A stretch of 64,000 nt of DNA, taken from Phoronis australis (Eukaryota > Phoronida > Phoronidae). Made by a program: the position numbers and the translations under genes. The notes beneath the pieces are model-generated. The model made no database searches, was not told the origin of the DNA, and was given only the letters and a program-made list of their open reading frames with translations. Of this stretch, positions 23,501-34,838 are shown piece after piece. The stretch spans positions 117,225 to 181,224 of the forward strand of contig NMRA01000039.1 of NCBI GenBank assembly GCA_002633005.1, written 5' to 3'. How positions within the stretch are numbered: the stretch's first letter is position 1; each line of letters begins with the position of its first letter.

Positions 23501-26500
23501 CCACTATGGGGCAAGAGATATAAATTAAAAGCAATTCCTTAGCATGCACGACACTTTTCAAATACCGGGGAACATGTCAGTAACATGGTTTGTTATGGAC
23601 CAAAGGAACGGATGATAGTGATAATTGAATTCTGTGATCTGCAATGACAATTTGAGATTAATCTGTTTTATTGTGTGGATGTTATAAGCAGATGACAATC
23701 GGTTTATATGTAGACAGGAGCTAGAAGAAGCATACTAACGACATTTTTGAATGCTGGCCTCCGAGTTTTTGGTAGTCTGTCAAGTTCTGTGCATTTATTG
23801 GTCTCTTTATCATAACATCAACTGAATTTTCATAATAATTGTAAAAATTAATGATAAATCTAATAAATTTTGGTAAGAAAACCTATTTGTTGTTGTATTA
23901 TTAGTCTTGTACCAGATCAAAATAGATGATTTTGTTGAAATTGCAGTAGGTTAGTTAAATTTTGGAGGCCATATTGGAATTATGGAAATGATGGGTCTTA
24001 ATATTATGGGGAAAAGATATTGCGATGTCATTGTGATAGATTTCTAGTTAATAAAGTACTATTACCTAGCCTTAAAATGTGTGCTTATCTCTCACGCAAC
24101 CATACATTGTGCTACTGGGCGGCCATTTTGTATTTTGAGATTTTACCTTGACCTTGACCTCAAAACTTGTGCAACCAACCCCATGAGATTCAGCATGTCA
24201 AAAAGTACTAGTGTGCCAAATTTGGTAATTTAATCCGAGGTGTAAATGTTTTCGGGTTAAGGGCCTGGACTAGTTTGCACGCCCTTTTTTCTGAATAAAT
24301 GCCCAGGCGTTTATTTGCTGTTACTAAAACGCCTGAAATTTTTTATTTTCCGAATGCACGCCCATGGGCTTTTCTACGGAAAATGCCGGTAAATATATTT
24401 CCTATCACAAAGTTTGATAAGAGTCAGTAACATCGCTGTTTATGTTTTTGAGGACGTAGTGTGAATTTCATGTCAGCAGTAACTAACACAAATCTGCGCG
24501 GCTGTTCAAACTGTCTGAAACCGCAAATAGAAACTTCGGCACCCGTCCGTATGAACTCTAAAATTTTGGACACGCTCGATTTTGCCTCCTTTCCCATATT
24601 TCTCGAATTTCGAACGGCCAATATTGCTTGTTTTTAAAATTTAGGACAGGTTCAAAATACTTAGTTTTTCACTGCCTTAGAATTTTTACCGTATTGTGAC
24701 ACGTGTAATTTGCCCCCGGAACAACAGGCACGATTAAGCCCTAGTATATGTATTGCCATTTTAGAAAATACCATTGTTTCCGTAAAAGTCTAGTAGTCTG
24801 ATGGGTCAGAGATGGTCAGTGGCAACGTTTAAATACATTTTAGCAATTTCGTCCTCAGAAAGGACTCACCAGTCTGTCAAATTCAACCAACCGACAAAGG
24901 ACACTTGTATACGTCCCTCCCGACGCTCGCTGACTCGAGCCGGAGCCCATTGTTCGTTTTTTGTCCACAGCTTGGCACTTAAACATTTTGATGGTAGCAA
25001 AACAAACGTTCCTAGCCTTCACAGAACATTGACCGGTTATGCCATGTGAGTGCGCACAGTAACAACGAAACAGAGCCGCAGAACGCATGACTTTATGCCA
25101 AAATAGCATTTTAATACATAAAATGGTAAACGCGTTATTTCATGGGCAGTTCACTATAGGGGCCTGGGGACTATAGCCCCCACTTATTTCAGTGGTGCAC
25201 CGCCCATCGACATGGGCGGCGCGCACCATAAGGGGCTATAACCCCCCTCACTTATTTCAGTGCTCCGCCGCCCATGTATCTACACGAACTTTTATTTTGT
25301 TGTCAATCAGGAAACAACGCATTCACATCACAACGATGCGTAATCATCTTCGAAGGAATCCCCAGTGAAATGTTATTCGCGTTTGCTTTTCACACAGATA
25401 TTTCGTTCACTGGGTCAAAATTTTCCGTTCAGAAAAGGATATAAATCTTTATTATTCATGAGAAATTCGATTACGGTGGTGTCCAATTTGAAATTTGTAT
25501 GAAAACCAAGGTACGCAATGGCAGGCAAAGCGATAATTAGATAAGGACCTTTGCCTTAGGCTAAACATGTGTGTTGCGTTCAGGGACTTCCTAATTTATG
25601 CCCATAAGACCACCCGCTGAAAACACTGGAAGCACTGCGGACACCTCTCTCAGGTCCAGCCCCAAACGATGCTTTTGGGTGCGAGTATGACTAAACATGT
25701 ACTCCATCATCTAAAAGTAAAATGGACAGTGATCCTCAAAATGCTCAAGCAAATCTTTTCCGCAAAGATCCGAGCCCAATTGATCACGCTGTAGCACACG
25801 TAAATCTTACCATAAAGATTATGCACGACCTCGTGAGATATCGCAGTAGTGATAACACTAACTATGCTCGAGAAATTTTTGCAGTTCCGGAACGCAGCCC
25901 ACGTCTTCAAGCTCATCAGTGATGTCACTGGATCATGGGCGGCGCACCATAGGTGGATGGGGGCTGTAGCCCCTCACTTATTTCAGTGCTGAGCCACCCA
26001 CAGTCACCTGAAGATGCATTTGAAAAAGTAATACCTTAGCACGGTATATGAAATCTCTCGAATTCTCCAGAACCCCGAAGTGAGGTAGGTTGATGCTAAC
26101 CTCTTTGGGTCTTTATGTGCTAGGTTGAAATACAGTGTAGTTGGCATACCACCACATTATCCTTCGAAAACGATCATTAGACACTGAAACCGTTTTTGGA
26201 TTAAAATTCCTAGAAGGTTACCACACTTAAGCGTCTCCCGAAGTGCCATAATACCTGACAAAGACCCCCGTTCAGGCACTGAACAGAATCACAGTGCACG
26301 TATTTCTCGCAAGTGTCACCCTTAAATCCCGCTGCGCACGTGCACGTGTACGGGTGCACCGCTTTAACGTCGTCCTTTTCTTCAGTGGTTAGTTCGCTGC
26401 AGGTTCCGCCATTTTGGCACGGCGATGACTCGCATCCCTTTATCTCGGTCTCGCACATGCGGCCTGGAGAAAAGACGGAATAAACTTAATAACACCTCTC

Positions 26501-29500
26501 TTCGAGTAAATTGTTATTCAAAACTTACAGTCGCAATTTGCATTCAGCGCCAATGTGACATTAGTCGAGATACCTCGTATCTACCTGTACATGTATCAAC
26601 AGTACAGTATGTGTTGACATTTAAGTGTGGGACAGCAGCTTGTCTGGTTTGGGGACAATTTAACAGCAATCGAAAGACTTAGTATGTAAGATCATGAAAA
26701 GGAACTAACTCTTACACCCTTATCAAATGCAAACGGCTGCCATTGAATGTTTCTACTGAAGGAACACTTCCAGTAGCATCATGGTTAAAACGTGACTGAG
26801 TTCTCAACTGTAAAAGGCGGCTTTGACAAGTAAAATATTTTCCATTACAAAGACTTGATGAACTGTCATAAATGATGGTTAAAAACGAGTTTTGGAGCTG
26901 CCAAAAACAGTGCGAGATTTTTCGAGCTCATTGTTCGTACAGTGTAAAGACAGTAATTTATGCACATGTACATGTATGTTAAGAAATGTTGGAATCTTGG
27001 TACCCAGCTTAATAAAGTGAAAATGGAGATTTGTTTGTTTCGTATCAGGTTTATTGCGAATGATAGTGCTCGGCAGCAAGGTTTGCTTCTTTAAATCGTG
27101 ACTAGAAAGAATTTAAACGTGCCATAGTAGTGAACGCTGTTCACCAAATCCAGATACCAATGCAAATACTATCATGACCTGTGACACAACGCTGGGACGA
27201 GGCTTTTTTACGTGAATATATCCTTTGGAGATAGTTCATACTGCGCCTGTGTGAACTTTATTCATTACAACAAGACTGAAAATGGAGATTGCCGTCAAAT
27301 GCGCCGAGTTTCCCTTGTAAACATTGAGAACGACCATCGCGCAGCATTTTTGAGACCTGTTAGATTGAAATAATTATTTTAGCCTTCTCTCAACCAAAAG
27401 CCCTTTATGTAATGAGTGACATTCTCACCCGTGCCGACATGAAACTCACCGAGATATACTTTGAGGGTAGGAAGATGAGTTCCAGATGCCACTGGAGAAG
27501 TTTTGATATGCATGTGTGCACTATAACAGGAGGCAAATTATAGGATTGTGGAATACCGCCGCGTGCGACAATTGAGGCCTGTCAAACTTAAGTCATGACT
27601 AAAAGCCTCTCTTAAAATTGACCAAATCCCTTAGCTGAAGTCTCTAACTTTTGCAGATTCGCAAAAAATAAACAATCCTTGGCATAATTCGTGTCAAGGA
27701 AAATTCCGCGAGATGTCCCAGATGCACGTCTACATGCACGGCAGATAAGCACGCGACTGTTGTTTGTGCGCGAATGCATATACCGATCGGACGAGCATCA
27801 TTTAGCGAATTCTGTTTGAGACATACATGTACATATGTACCTGTGTATAGTGGCGTACATATACACCTGTACTGTTCGTTGCGAGTATTGTGGACGCCAA
27901 GCAAGCGACCTTCCAGCTTGGCAAGACTTTCCAGACCCTTCTGCCCACTGATGCATGTTCCTTTGTAAAGCAATAGCATTCGTTAAGTAGAGAATGAACG
28001 AAATAATTGTTATTACAAACTTGATCATTTGCCATCCAAGAGGAGTGATGGCAGAGCAAGAGCCAATAAAGGGCGGCCTACTCACGTAACGAGGCTCCAA
28101 CAACTGCTAAAAGCCCACCTTTTATCAAATTTCAACCTTTGATTTAGACCACTAAGCGTTTTAGGAGTGGTATCGTCATGTTTATATTCAGAATACAACG
28201 AGAATTGCTCTCTTAGTAGGGCCTGCTAAGCTCAAGAAATTACCTGCCTGGATAAACCTCTTATTTGAACCTTTTTACATTTTTGTGGTTTTCACAGTGT
28301 TACTTGCTTACTTAAATAGGCAGGCCTAGAACGCGATAAACAGACTAAATTGCAAGTTTGAAAATGGTTCTCTGCCACTGAACCAGAATTCAATCTGCTC
28401 ACCATGTAGGTTACTTTCACGGTTTGTAGTACATACTTTGAGTTTCTGTTGATACCATAGTGTTTTCTTTTAGAATCAAGCTAAAAAGCAACTTGTAAAC
28501 TGCTCGACATTTTGTCGATTTTCCTCCAACAACGCAAAGCACGTCCCCTTAATTGGTATTGCAAGACATACAATCTAGACGTAGCACATTTCATTTACCG
28601 TATAGCCCCGCAATTAGGCGCATGCGCATCAGCGGTTTTTTGGCAAGGTTATTTCACTCGAATGTCCCATATATAGGCCCATGCGCTTATTTGCGGGACT
28701 ATACGGTATATGGAAAGTGTGACATTCGACCTTTAATGTAAATAAAACAATGGCGTCTTCCAGCAACTGACTGTGAGCGCATGCTTGCAGTATCATAAGT
28801 GCGAGGGAAATTACAAACACTGTGGTGACTACAGACTTTTTCTTTCGCGCGTTTTTTAAAAATCATGAATTTTGTGATTTTTTCTGAAAATTCCCTCACA
28901 GGGGAAGTGAATTGCTCTTCACTAGACGTTTTGAGACGGTGATTTCGTCGGGAATTGTTTATAACATAGTTTTGACGAGCTTTCGCGTTCAATGCTTATT
29001 TAAGCTGGGAGTGCCGAATGTGGAAATTGCGTTACGTGTATATGTTGCGATTTAAAATTGACATTGCGAGTTGGACCATCAAACAGCTGACAGCTGATCA
29101 GTTAAGCGGACATTATAGGCAAGAAAAACAGAACTGTTGAGATCAAGCTCAGCGCGAAGTCCAACCTGGAACATTGGGGTAGCGGTATAACGTTCTGCTA
29201 GCGGACCAAAAATAGGTGATAAGTGACAGATTGTTAAAGCGTTTTTGATTAGTAAAGTCAACGGTCATGATTTCAGCGAAAGTCTGGCCAACGAAGGCGA
29301 AAATTTTTCAATTTGTTATAAAATTACAGAAAATGCATTGTGTTGTTTTTTTGTCTGTTGTCAATGCGTTTTTCAAAAGTAAATTCGATAATGTACCGTT
29401 AATGTTTATAGTTTGCTTAGCAAAACACAATAAATTTCAGCCATTGCACCTTGCGAATGGCACACGAATTCTGTTTAAAGAAATCACGAAAACAGTCCTC

Positions 29501-31038
29501 CTACCCCTGTGTTCGCACGGATGCGTCGCGCACACGTCTTTCTTCCTCTCGCACCTATCACCCTCCCACAGTCCGTGGCAGGTGCACTTAAACGTGGCCG
29601 CTTTGTTGCCATCGTTCAGGTCGGGGTCGCATCGTCCGCCGTGTAAGCATGGAATAGTGTCGCACGGGTTCTCTTGTATTTTACAATCGTCACCGGTGAA
29701 ACCCTTGCGGCAGTCACATCTTGCAGTTTAATGTTCAAATGTGTCAGCTGGTTGGTTAACAATAACTCTACATGTATATACTCCACGAGGCACAACAACA
29801 AACCGTGTGAGCGTTTTGGCAGTGTGGCATTGGTAACTTGTCTGATTACTCAATGGTTCAATAAGAATCTATTTCCATTTTAATTCATCGGCTGTACATC
29901 TACGGTGTCTCTTGACTTTTGGGACTGAACAGTCGTATTTTAGAGTCCGTGAGTTTTCGAGCTTTCTGCCCTCGTTGAAATTTAGAGGTATTTTATAAAC
30001 CTTTTCCAGGGGCCTTTTTCACTACGAAATATAACTTTCGTCTTTTTTTAAACGGAGTCTAAACTGACTCTTTTGTATACTCTCGCCAAGCCTAGAACTA
30101 AAAACGCTCTTTCATTCTGAGTGTGAGCTCGTCAATACACCGATGAGCGTCCATGTGATCTCTGCTACAGCAGATAACATAACAAAAGAAATTGCGGTGC
30201 ATGGTTTCTGATAAAAAGTCTAGTGATCAAAGCGAGGGCCACAATACGATAAAGCGGTATAGTAGGAAAGTTCTGAAGAAAATTAGTTCCTATTTTAACA
30301 ACAAAAACAAGAAATCTGTGTACCTGTAGGTGTTCACATCTCGGATACATACACCCCCGTGTCTACAGGGGGAGCTGTCGCACTGGTTTATTTCAATCTC
30401 ACAATTCACTCCGCTAAAACCGGTCCTACAGCGGCAGACATTTCTACCTGGGCCCGTCTTTTGGCAGGCTCCTCCATGTTCACATGGGTTGATGACTGCG
30501 CAAGGATTTGTCTCATCGGCGCAGTTAATGCCCGTGTAGCCACTCACGCAATGGCAAGTGTAGCCGCTGTCCCGCTCGCGACAGTCGCCGCCATTTTTAC
30601 ATGGATTCGAGAGGCATGGTCTGCCCTCTACTGGCGCTACTTGCTGCTGCTGCTGGTCGCACTTGTCGCCATAGTAACCCTGGAGGCAAGCATGGCACGT
30701 GGTGCTACCCGCACGACAGTAGCCGTGAACACACAAGCCACATTCGTATAACTCCGGCGTGGGTGGAGGAGTTGTAGTCGTTGTAGGAGTGGTGGTAGTA
30801 GTCGGAGGCGTGGTAGATGCAGACGTCGTAATCGTTGTTATTCGTCGCTCACAGAACACACCCACCCACCCAAAGAAACAGGGGTGGCAAACGAATGCAC
30901 GTTTATTGTTGGCTGGCTTACAAAAGCCATGTGCACAAGGTCGTGTGAGACAACCGGGCTGTTGTCGCCTTCGACGATTTAACCTCCAATGTTTGCCAGT
31001 GCAGTATTCAAGCGCCAGAAACCAGAGAAATAAAATTT
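17355..31038 (-). CDS. Gene model: EGF-repeat single-pass membrane protein
   Basis: Six minus-strand exons (31038-30324, 29719-29505, 27960-27841, 26463-26255, 19098-18951, 17539-17355) join with phases 2, 1, 1, 0 and 1, and every junction restores an EGF-like domain. The product has a hydrophobic N-terminal segment, one EGF-like repeat, a Thr/Pro linker, about eight complete EGF-like repeats, an incomplete last one, and a helix of about 20 residues near the C-terminus. The tail beyond the helix is only about eight residues. This suggests a cell-surface adhesion or ligand protein. The name of the gene is not clear: Notch-ligand, fibropellin and crumbs relatives all use such repeats, but no DSL or laminin-G domain is seen. 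The start codon exon is not identified. Confidence 0.8.
17540..18950. other. Intron of the EGF gene with N gap and poly-C tract
   Basis: No exon is recognised. An N gap at 18184-18207 is followed by about 19 C residues; the gap probably reflects failed sequencing through the homopolymer. Sequence around 18230-18250 belongs to the same GC-rich dispersed repeat as 9715-9750. Confidence 0.5.
18951..19098 (-). CDS. EGF gene, exon: end of EGF 9 and first part of EGF 10
   Basis: The acceptor TTCTAG and donor ATCT|GTAAGA flank 148 bases, phase 0 to phase 1. It reads KEGFKCVCQPMWSGRFCE, which completes EGF 9, then CQDNPCPPEKVCE and RGFTCI of EGF 10. The next Cys of EGF 10 would have to come from a following exon; joined to the membrane exon the codon becomes Ser. 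Either EGF 10 is truncated or a small phase 1/1 exon is hidden between 17540 and 18950, a span that includes the 24-base N gap. Confidence 0.82.
19099..21095. other. Intron of the EGF gene, no exon seen
   Basis: Part of the 7.2 kb intron between the EGF 9/10 exon and the EGF 8 exon. Apart from the dispersed block at 20564-20627 shared with 17031-17095, nothing is recognised. Confidence 0.5.
21096..24387. mobile_element. 3.3 kb element with long, diverged inverted repeats
   Basis: The left arm (about 21096-21500) and right arm (about 24130-24387) are inverted copies. Both contain ATTTTCCGTAGA, AATAAACGCC, AACATTTACACC and TTGAGGTCAA in the same order when read inward. The arms are diverged (roughly a quarter of aligned positions differ by eye) and the left arm has an extra block of about 120 bases. 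The interior is AT-rich; one plus-strand frame (22823-23134) is open but matches nothing I know. The arrangement suggests an old non-autonomous DNA transposon within the EGF gene intron. The target duplication is not clear. Confidence 0.55.
24388..26254. other. Intron of the EGF gene; two copies of a GC-rich repeat
   Basis: No exon is seen. GC-rich blocks at about 25155-25280 and 25930-26000 share CACTTATTTCAGTG and GGGCGGCGC with neighbouring runs of C, and the first forms a hairpin (CCGCCCAT/ATGGGCGG). They are copies of one short dispersed element. Confidence 0.45.
26255..26463 (-). CDS. EGF gene, exon: end of EGF 7, EGF 8, start of EGF 9
   Basis: A clear acceptor (TCTTTTCTCCAG) opens the exon in phase 1. 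It reads RMCETEI (last Cys of EGF 7), EGF 8 with SSPCQNGGTC, a loop rich in Glu/Asp/Lys, CTCAAGFKGDTC, and EGF 9 up to VQCLNGGLCQ. The donor CAG|GTATTA is phase 0 and the next exon continues EGF 9. Confidence 0.88.
26464..27840. other. Intron of the EGF gene, nothing recognised
   Basis: AT-rich sequence with short chance open frames only. Confidence 0.5.
27841..27960 (-). CDS. EGF gene, exon: middle of EGF 7 with a long loop
   Basis: This 120-base exon (phase 1 to phase 1) lies between ACAAAG| and ACACAG|GTACAT. It supplies the third, fourth and fifth cysteines of EGF 7: TC at its start and YRCICTPLYTG at its end. Between them is an unusually long loop of about 30 residues (GQKGLESLAKLEG...). 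Without this exon EGF 7 would lack half its cysteines, which supports the assignment. Confidence 0.8.
28596..28708. mobile_element. 113-base MITE
   Basis: The two ends are inverted repeats of about 30 bases: TACCGTATAGCCCCGCAAT on the left and, on the opposite strand, TACCGTATAGTCCCGCAAAT on the right, continuing into a GCGCATG block. The internal loop is under 50 bases. It lies in an intron of the EGF gene and has no coding capacity. No clear target duplication is seen, so the superfamily is open. Confidence 0.7.
29505..29719 (-). CDS. EGF gene, exon: end of EGF 5, EGF 6, start of EGF 7
   Basis: The acceptor CTGCAAG supplies one base that completes the Arg codon begun in the previous exon, giving Y-R-C-D-C. 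The exon then reads CRKGFTGDDC (end of EGF 5), EGF 6 with IPCLHGGRC and CTCHGLWEGDRC, and THPCEHR of EGF 7. It ends in phase 1 at GGG|GTAGGA. The cysteine spacing is canonical for EGF-like domains. Confidence 0.85.
30324..31038 (-). CDS. EGF gene, N-terminal exon: EGF 1, Thr-rich linker, EGF 2-5
   Basis: The exon starts with a hydrophobic run (ILFLWFLALEYC) that may be the end of a signal peptide, then a basic NRRRRQQ stretch. EGF 1 follows with the spacing CLTRPCAHGFC. A Thr/Pro linker of about 30 residues, likely O-glycosylated, leads to EGF 2 (ECGLCVHGYC) and a run of five Gln. EGF 3 (NPCKNGGDC), EGF 4 (NPCEHGGAC) and the first half of EGF 5 (SPCRHGGVC) follow. The donor is CTACAG|GTACAC, phase 2. 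The 5' border is tentative: an AG at 31039-31040 gives phase 1; an in-frame stop lies just beyond at 31052-31054. Confidence 0.8.
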
Positions 31039-34000
31039 CTGTAACGCAAGGTTACCTTAGCCTACTATTGCAACCCAATTTGCTCAAACATTTTGGTTAA
31101 ATCCAGTTAGAGCCTTTATCGTCAAATCTATGCATTAAGCCAAATATGTACAAAATTACAGATTTTAACTCTTGGAAAAGGAAAGCCTGCCAGATTTCAT
31201 TTCTGACATTTTACCAATCTACCATAAATTAAATCAGGTGGCCGTGTATATTTAGAGAAATTTAGCAAAGAGAAGAGGAAATTGATGACAAAAGAACTGT
31301 CCAAAACATGACGAAATTTCGATTGATAGAAACGTCCAAAATGAAGTCTCAAAATAACTGTTATAATTTTTCAAAGTATTTCGTTTTCATGTTATGTTCC
31401 CTTTGCATATTATCTTAAAATTTCTTAACACCCCATGCAAAAATGGAACATTTTAATTGGCAAACAAGTGGATCCAGAGTCAAAGAGGAAGTACAGGGAA
31501 TTGTGTAAATGCCCAAAATTAGGATGCACAGCAAGTTGAACGGGTCAAAAGTGCGGGAGACTTTCGGTGACGGTGATGTTTATGAAGAGGATGAAAATGT
31601 TGATGATGACGATGACGATGATTATACTCCACTTTAAACATCTGCACGAGGGGCGGCAAAGCGTGATTTTCATTTTGAGGCTGATCAGCAAATATATATT
31701 TTCCATAACCTCTCCAGAGGATGCATTAATTTCGGATCTTAGGAAACTAAAACGAGAGGGGTTTACATTTTCCAGATTGGATGAGGTTACATGTGCACAA
31801 AGTTGACGAGTGTGAGAAAATATGTCCCGCTCCCACCTTAAGAGTGTTTTTGTTCTAGACTTAAAAATGTATTTCTCATGGATGCCAGGCTCGAAGCCAA
31901 TGGAAATCGGGTGCACGAGAACGAACACCGAGGAGGAAACCGTTTAAAAAGTCCAATTTCCCACACACCCATGCCCAAACTCGACAGATAATTTTCAAAG
32001 TATAAACTTACATTTTGACATCTTGCGAATGTCCAAAACCCGTCCAGCGGAATTTTTAGACAATTGGTGTTTTCGTAATTGGTACTAGTAGAGCTTTGCT
32101 ATCTTGCACACTACCATCCCAAGTGTTGTTTCCGAACTCAAAGCTCAGTTATTTGGACCCGGGCCAGGACCACACAAGAAAGGATTTAGATTTGTCAAAA
32201 TTTAAATATTAACTCTCTTGAATTAGACCTGGCTAGGAGACGGGATTTTGCTAGGCTGTCCCCTCTCTCCCAAAATGGTTTGTTCTTAAAGTCGTGTCTT
32301 TTCAATCTGTCTTATGCAAAGAAATGGGCGGGTATTGGGTGACTTTTAATCTAGCTCAGAACTGTTTTACGTGCAGCCGTTTTCAAACTGTCGGGGAACT
32401 TCCAACGGGCGTTTACTTTTATGACGGGGAAAGGTTTGGAGAATGTACACGTCAAAAATCTGAACGTGTTTCAAATAGCGCCTGTGAGTTGAGTTCCCGA
32501 CTCGCGCGGTGACAATGCGATACCGAAAGAGTGTGGTAATAACGTTATACCTCTAAACGCGTTGGTTTAAAATTCACTAGTGATAACTAAACATCGGTGA
32601 AAGGCCTTTTGTACGGAGTGACAATGTGTGTCGTGACCAGATGACAGTGGATATGTTGCTCTACGCGCTACATATTGTCGCCCATGGAGACGATGTGTGT
32701 CAGAAACAACACTAGTATATGCTGTGAACGCCCTGGCGACAATATGTGTCGAATGCGACAATACATATATGAGACACATCAAGGTATCGTGGAACGGGCT
32801 GAATTACAGAAGCTTCTGTTTGACCCCGATTATTTTTTTTTAAATTAATGTGACCTATTGATATCTGTATTAATTTCCATTCCAATAATTCAGTAAAACG
32901 TGGTATTTTTTCCTTTAGGGAACCATTTATTTTCAATTTGCAGTGCAAGAATATTCCGTCATGAAGTGTGTTTAGTGAAAAGGCACCGACACAGAAATTT
33001 TATCTAACAATTGCTGAATAAAATTTTGGCTAAGTAATCACGAGTGCACCCAAGAAAAAAAAAACAATATCCTCGGTACCTAACAGTTGTACTTATGTTC
33101 TAATAGACTTTCGCTGTTGCTCAAGTGCGATTTAATTGTTTTTTAGAAATAACTCTGTGGAGGGTAACACCAAATTTCTTTCTTAACTCTGATATCGTCT
33201 TCCATAAAACAGGTCCCGATTATGTGACTTTAAGTTTACTTACAAGCTGAATTGAAACTGCAATCCCTAAATTTGAGCTTGTACTCAAGTGAACTAAATG
33301 CCAATTTGGTAATTACCCGTTGTTCCAAGACAGTCGCGTAGTACTTGTGGGAAGAAATCTTCGCTTATGGATCTGAGATAATCCAACATAAAGACCAATG
33401 ACTTCTTTAGCCGCCATTTTTTAAGGTAGCCTGGTAATTTTCCGGGGATACATGTACATTGTAATCGCAAAGCACTCACCTTTCGCTCGCGTGATTTTGC
33501 GTCGTCTTGCTTTGTGAAAAGATTCTTGGACTAATACAAGCGTGATCAGTTCTTAACAAAATTATACTACTGGATCAAACTATTTTTGGGACCCCTGCCT
33601 GGCACAAAGTCGATATAGAATAAGTAACACCATAGAGTTTTACTGTCGCAAAATCAGGTATCTTCTTTACTGTGGCACAGGTTTACAGCCATTACCCTCA
33701 GAATTGTTGTAGCTTTTGGATACGAGTTCTAATTAGACCTTACAGACGTATGACGTATTTTTAACTTACCCCAAAGTCTCATTTGCAGATGTTGTTGATT
33801 TAATGTGTACAGTTTACATGAAACATTTTCTGTACAACAAAAGAACAAACAATTATTTTCTTAACTAAACCTCTCAACAAAAATGAAATTTACAATAAAG
33901 TTCGCGTGAAATGACGTCTCGTGTTTATGCCAGTGTATGTGATTCCACATTGCTATAACACGCGTCACTAATTACATTTTGGCGGACACTATTTATTTTT

Positions 34001-34832
34001 GAAAGGAAGGTCATGTGGGGAAAAGGAATTCATGTTCAGAGGAATGTGTTATTTTATTACGTACTAATGAGACTCTTATCCATGAAATTAATTTAAAAAG
34101 TTAAAACCCCTGTGCCATTGTAAGTCGTTTCTTTACACCACGAAAAGTACAACTAAACTACAAACAAACATTTGGATTACAACTTCCGCGACTTCTTTTG
34201 AAAATACAATCCTGTGTATGACCACATTGATGTTGCTTTAATGGAGTTTACTGCACTTGGTAGAATGCAAGAGACGACAAGTTTCCTTTAATGTAATAAC
34301 ACCGTTACATAAATTTTGGCGGACAGATTTGTTGAACTATATCTGTAAATAAAGTCTTCAAAGCCTCCGCAATTAGGATCCAATTCAGGGCTGGGTTGTA
34401 TTAAAACTTCAAAATTATCCGCTTAATAAGTTTGACGTCAGGTTTGTTGTTCAACAATAACGATGCTGCGTATAAAAATGCCACGTCGTTGTTGCTGCGC
34501 AGCGTATAGGTTTTATGCAACTGGACCTAGGTCAACGTCTCCAAATCTTGCCATAGTAATTCATGAATTCCCTTGTTTAAGGGCCTAACCCGTATATGTA
34601 TGTCCGCGTTGCCCAGGTGTTTTGAGAAACTGCGCGCACTGGGACAAGACGGTACCAGAATCTGCTGGTCCCCCTTCATATGCAAATGTGGTGATCTTTT
34701 CAAACTATTGCGACCATTAATACGCCAGTTTCTACAGTCTAGACATTCTCAGCCAACACTCGCAAACCATCCATGGGCGGCTCGGAAGGCAGTGTTAGAA
34801 TTTTAACATCTTTAAAATTTGGAGATTATACT
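31039..34832. other. Intergenic region between the two divergent receptor genes
   Basis: About 3.8 kb separates the EGF gene from the lectin/CCP/ZP gene. It should hold both promoters and the missing first exon of the EGF gene. I see no convincing exon, TATA box or repeat in it. Confidence 0.4.
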
Positions 34833-34838
34833 ATGAAG
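34833..34838 (+). CDS. Tentative first coding exon (Met-Lys)
   Basis: ATG AAG is followed directly by a donor (AAG|GTAAAT) in phase 0. Joined to the 37-base exon at 37029 it yields MKKLLLTGYFITIF, a textbook signal peptide start. The site is short and could be chance, but phase and meaning both fit. Confidence 0.35.

Noticed and set aside
29267-29731. Open plus-strand frame of 154 codons
   Set aside because: Its second half is the antisense of the EGF exon at 29505-29719, which has conserved cysteines and splice sites.
30330-30865. Several plus-strand open frames
   Set aside because: They are antisense shadows of the long EGF/Thr-rich exon.
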